Shown: positions 63,197-64,000 of the stretch, in pieces
How positions within the stretch are numbered: position 1 is the first letter of the stretch
Layout: each line of letters starts with the position of its first letter
Source of the DNA: Nocardioides sp. Root1257
GTDB taxonomy: Bacteria > Actinomycetota > Actinomycetes > Propionibacteriales > Nocardioidaceae
DNA: 64,000 nucleotides
Direction of reading: 5' to 3'
Assembly: GCF_001425175.1 (NCBI RefSeq)
Contig: NZ_LMDV01000001.1
Location: forward strand, 827,454-891,453
Position numbers and translations under genes: made by a program
Notes under the pieces: model-generated
Told to the model about the DNA's origin: nothing
The model's database searches: none
What the model saw: only the letters and a program-made list of their open reading frames with translations

Positions 63197-64000
63197 GCCC
63201 CATCGGGGCCAGGGACCCGCACTACGAGCGGCTCTCGCTCTGGCACGACACCGTCGAGACGGACTGGACGCCGAGGTCGCCGCTCGACGGTGACGTCGAG
63301 GCCGACGTCGCCATCGTCGGAGCGGGCTTCACCGGGCTCTGGACCGCCCACTACCTCGCGGAGGCCGACCCCGGGCTGCGCATCGTCGTGCTCGAGGCCG
63401 AGACCGCCGGCTTCGGCGCGTCGGGACGCAACGGCGGCTGGTGCTCGGCGCTCTTCCCCGCCTCCCTGCCCACCCTCGCCGGGTACGCCGGCCGCACGGC
63501 CGCCCTCGCCCAGCACCGCGCCATGCGCGAGACCGTCGACGAGGTCGTGCGCGCCGCAGCTGCCGAGAGCATCGAGGCCGACGTCGCCCAGGGCGGCACG
63601 ATCGCGCTCGCCCGCAGCCGCGCGCAGTGGTCGCGCGCGAAGGCCGAGGTGCGCGAGGCGCGCACCTGGGACCGCGGCGAGGACGACGTCCGCCTGCTCG
63701 GGCGCAGCGAGGCCACCGCGATCCTGCGAGGCAGCCACACCCGCGGCGCGACGTACACGCCCGACTGCGCGGTCGTGCACCCCGCGCGCCTGGTGCGCGG
63801 TCTCGCGACCGCGGTCGAGCGCCGCGGCGTGACGATCCACGAGCAGACCCGGGTCACTGCGATCGAGCCCCGGCTGGCGCGCACCGAGCAGGGAGTGGTC
63901 CGCGCCCGCACGGTGCTGCGCGCGACCGAGGGCTACACCGCGTCGCTGGCCGGTGAGCGGCGCACGCTGGTGCCGGTCTACTCGCTGATCATCGCGACCG
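63181..64000 (+). CDS. FAD-dependent amine oxidoreductase (DAO family), C-terminus outside window
   Basis: 273 residues are visible and the frame is open at the window end. ADVAIVGAGFTGLWTAHYLA is the FAD-binding Rossmann motif, VVLEAETAGFGASGRNGGW completes it, and CAVVHPARLVRGLATAVE follows, as in DAO-type enzymes such as gamma-glutamylputrescine oxidase. The start is uncertain: GTG 63181 overlaps lrp by 16 bases; CTG 63193 at the lrp stop is an alternative. Its position points to oxidation of imported amines. Confidence 0.82.
   Translation, partial: MGCALSPIGARDPHYERLSLWHDTVETDWTPRSPLDGDVEADVAIVGAGFTGLWTAHYLAEADPGLRIVVLEAETAGFGASGRNGGWCSALFPASLPTLAGYAGRTAALAQHRAMRETVDEVVRAAAAESIEADVAQGGTIALARSRAQWSRAKAEVREARTWDRGEDDVRLLGRSEATAILRGSHTRGATYTPDCAVVHPARLVRGLATAVERRGVTIHEQTRVTAIEPRLARTEQGVVRARTVLRATEGYTASLAGERRTLVPVYSLIIAT

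Noticed and set aside
1..64000. tRNA, rRNA or riboswitch genes
   Set aside because: I looked for T-loop (GGTTCGA) contexts with a matching acceptor stem and for known riboswitch cores in the leaders and found none I could support.

Overview
The window is a GC-rich actinobacterial chromosome segment. Gene content, codon use (third positions almost always G or C), frequent GTG starts and several leaderless-looking genes suggest a Nocardioides-like member of the Propionibacteriales. The genus is inferred from gene style, not from a marker. I see no rRNA, tRNA, phage, insertion sequence or CRISPR. Most of it is core chromosome followed by a catabolic and transport region.

Layout. (1) 1-3335: the N-terminal two thirds of an MMPL lipid/drug exporter, divergent from a histidine kinase / LuxR-type response regulator pair. 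(2) 3336-9166: a complete fructose phosphotransferase system. ptsI (EI) is read leftward and fruR-fruK-fruA-ptsH rightward from one compact divergent promoter. (3) 9179-22417: translation and housekeeping genes, mostly leftward: proS, HAD hydrolase, rimP, nusA, ylxR, infB, rbfA, truB, ribF and a frameshifted membrane-protein gene. The normally tight nusA-ylxR junction is split by two rightward genes, a GH16-like protein and an alpha/beta hydrolase. A lipoprotein/DUF4439 pair lies next to rimP. (4) 22527-30256: an AbiEi/DUF559-like orphan gene, then the leftward MEP-pathway operon dxr-rseP-ispG with SHOCT, GNAT, DoxX-like and two exported-protein genes downstream. (5) 30287-37817: gabT, a TetR/SDR divergent pair with two visible operators, an amidohydrolase/NTF2-like pair, and a DrrAB-type ABC exporter with its MerR regulator. 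Two similar TTGACGC-type dyads precede the last two units. (6) 37827-42251: a 1168-residue fused double ABC exporter, a 135-bp tandem repeat, and a PPOX-fold protein. (7) 42282-64000: a polyamine-type region with two full Pot-like ABC importers, a GntR plus Cache-domain pair, an aminotransferase, an aminobutyraldehyde-type dehydrogenase, a saccharopine-dehydrogenase-like enzyme, a YtcJ-like amidohydrolase, an Lrp regulator and a truncated-by-window FAD amine oxidase. A cell-surface group (polysaccharide deacetylase, ECF sigma factor with a membrane-anchored Ig-like partner, secreted Ig-repeat protein) sits inside this region.

How they work together. The PTS block would import fructose as fructose-1-phosphate and convert it to fructose-1,6-bisphosphate. 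The polyamine block would import di- and polyamines and oxidise or transaminate them to aminoaldehydes, then to GABA-type acids. gabT at 30287 could finish that route, though it is not in the same operon. The most promising candidates for something undescribed are the polyamine region with its saccharopine-dehydrogenase-like enzyme and soluble Cache protein, the MerR-linked hydrolase/exporter group, and the sigma factor whose putative membrane partner carries extracellular Ig-like domains.
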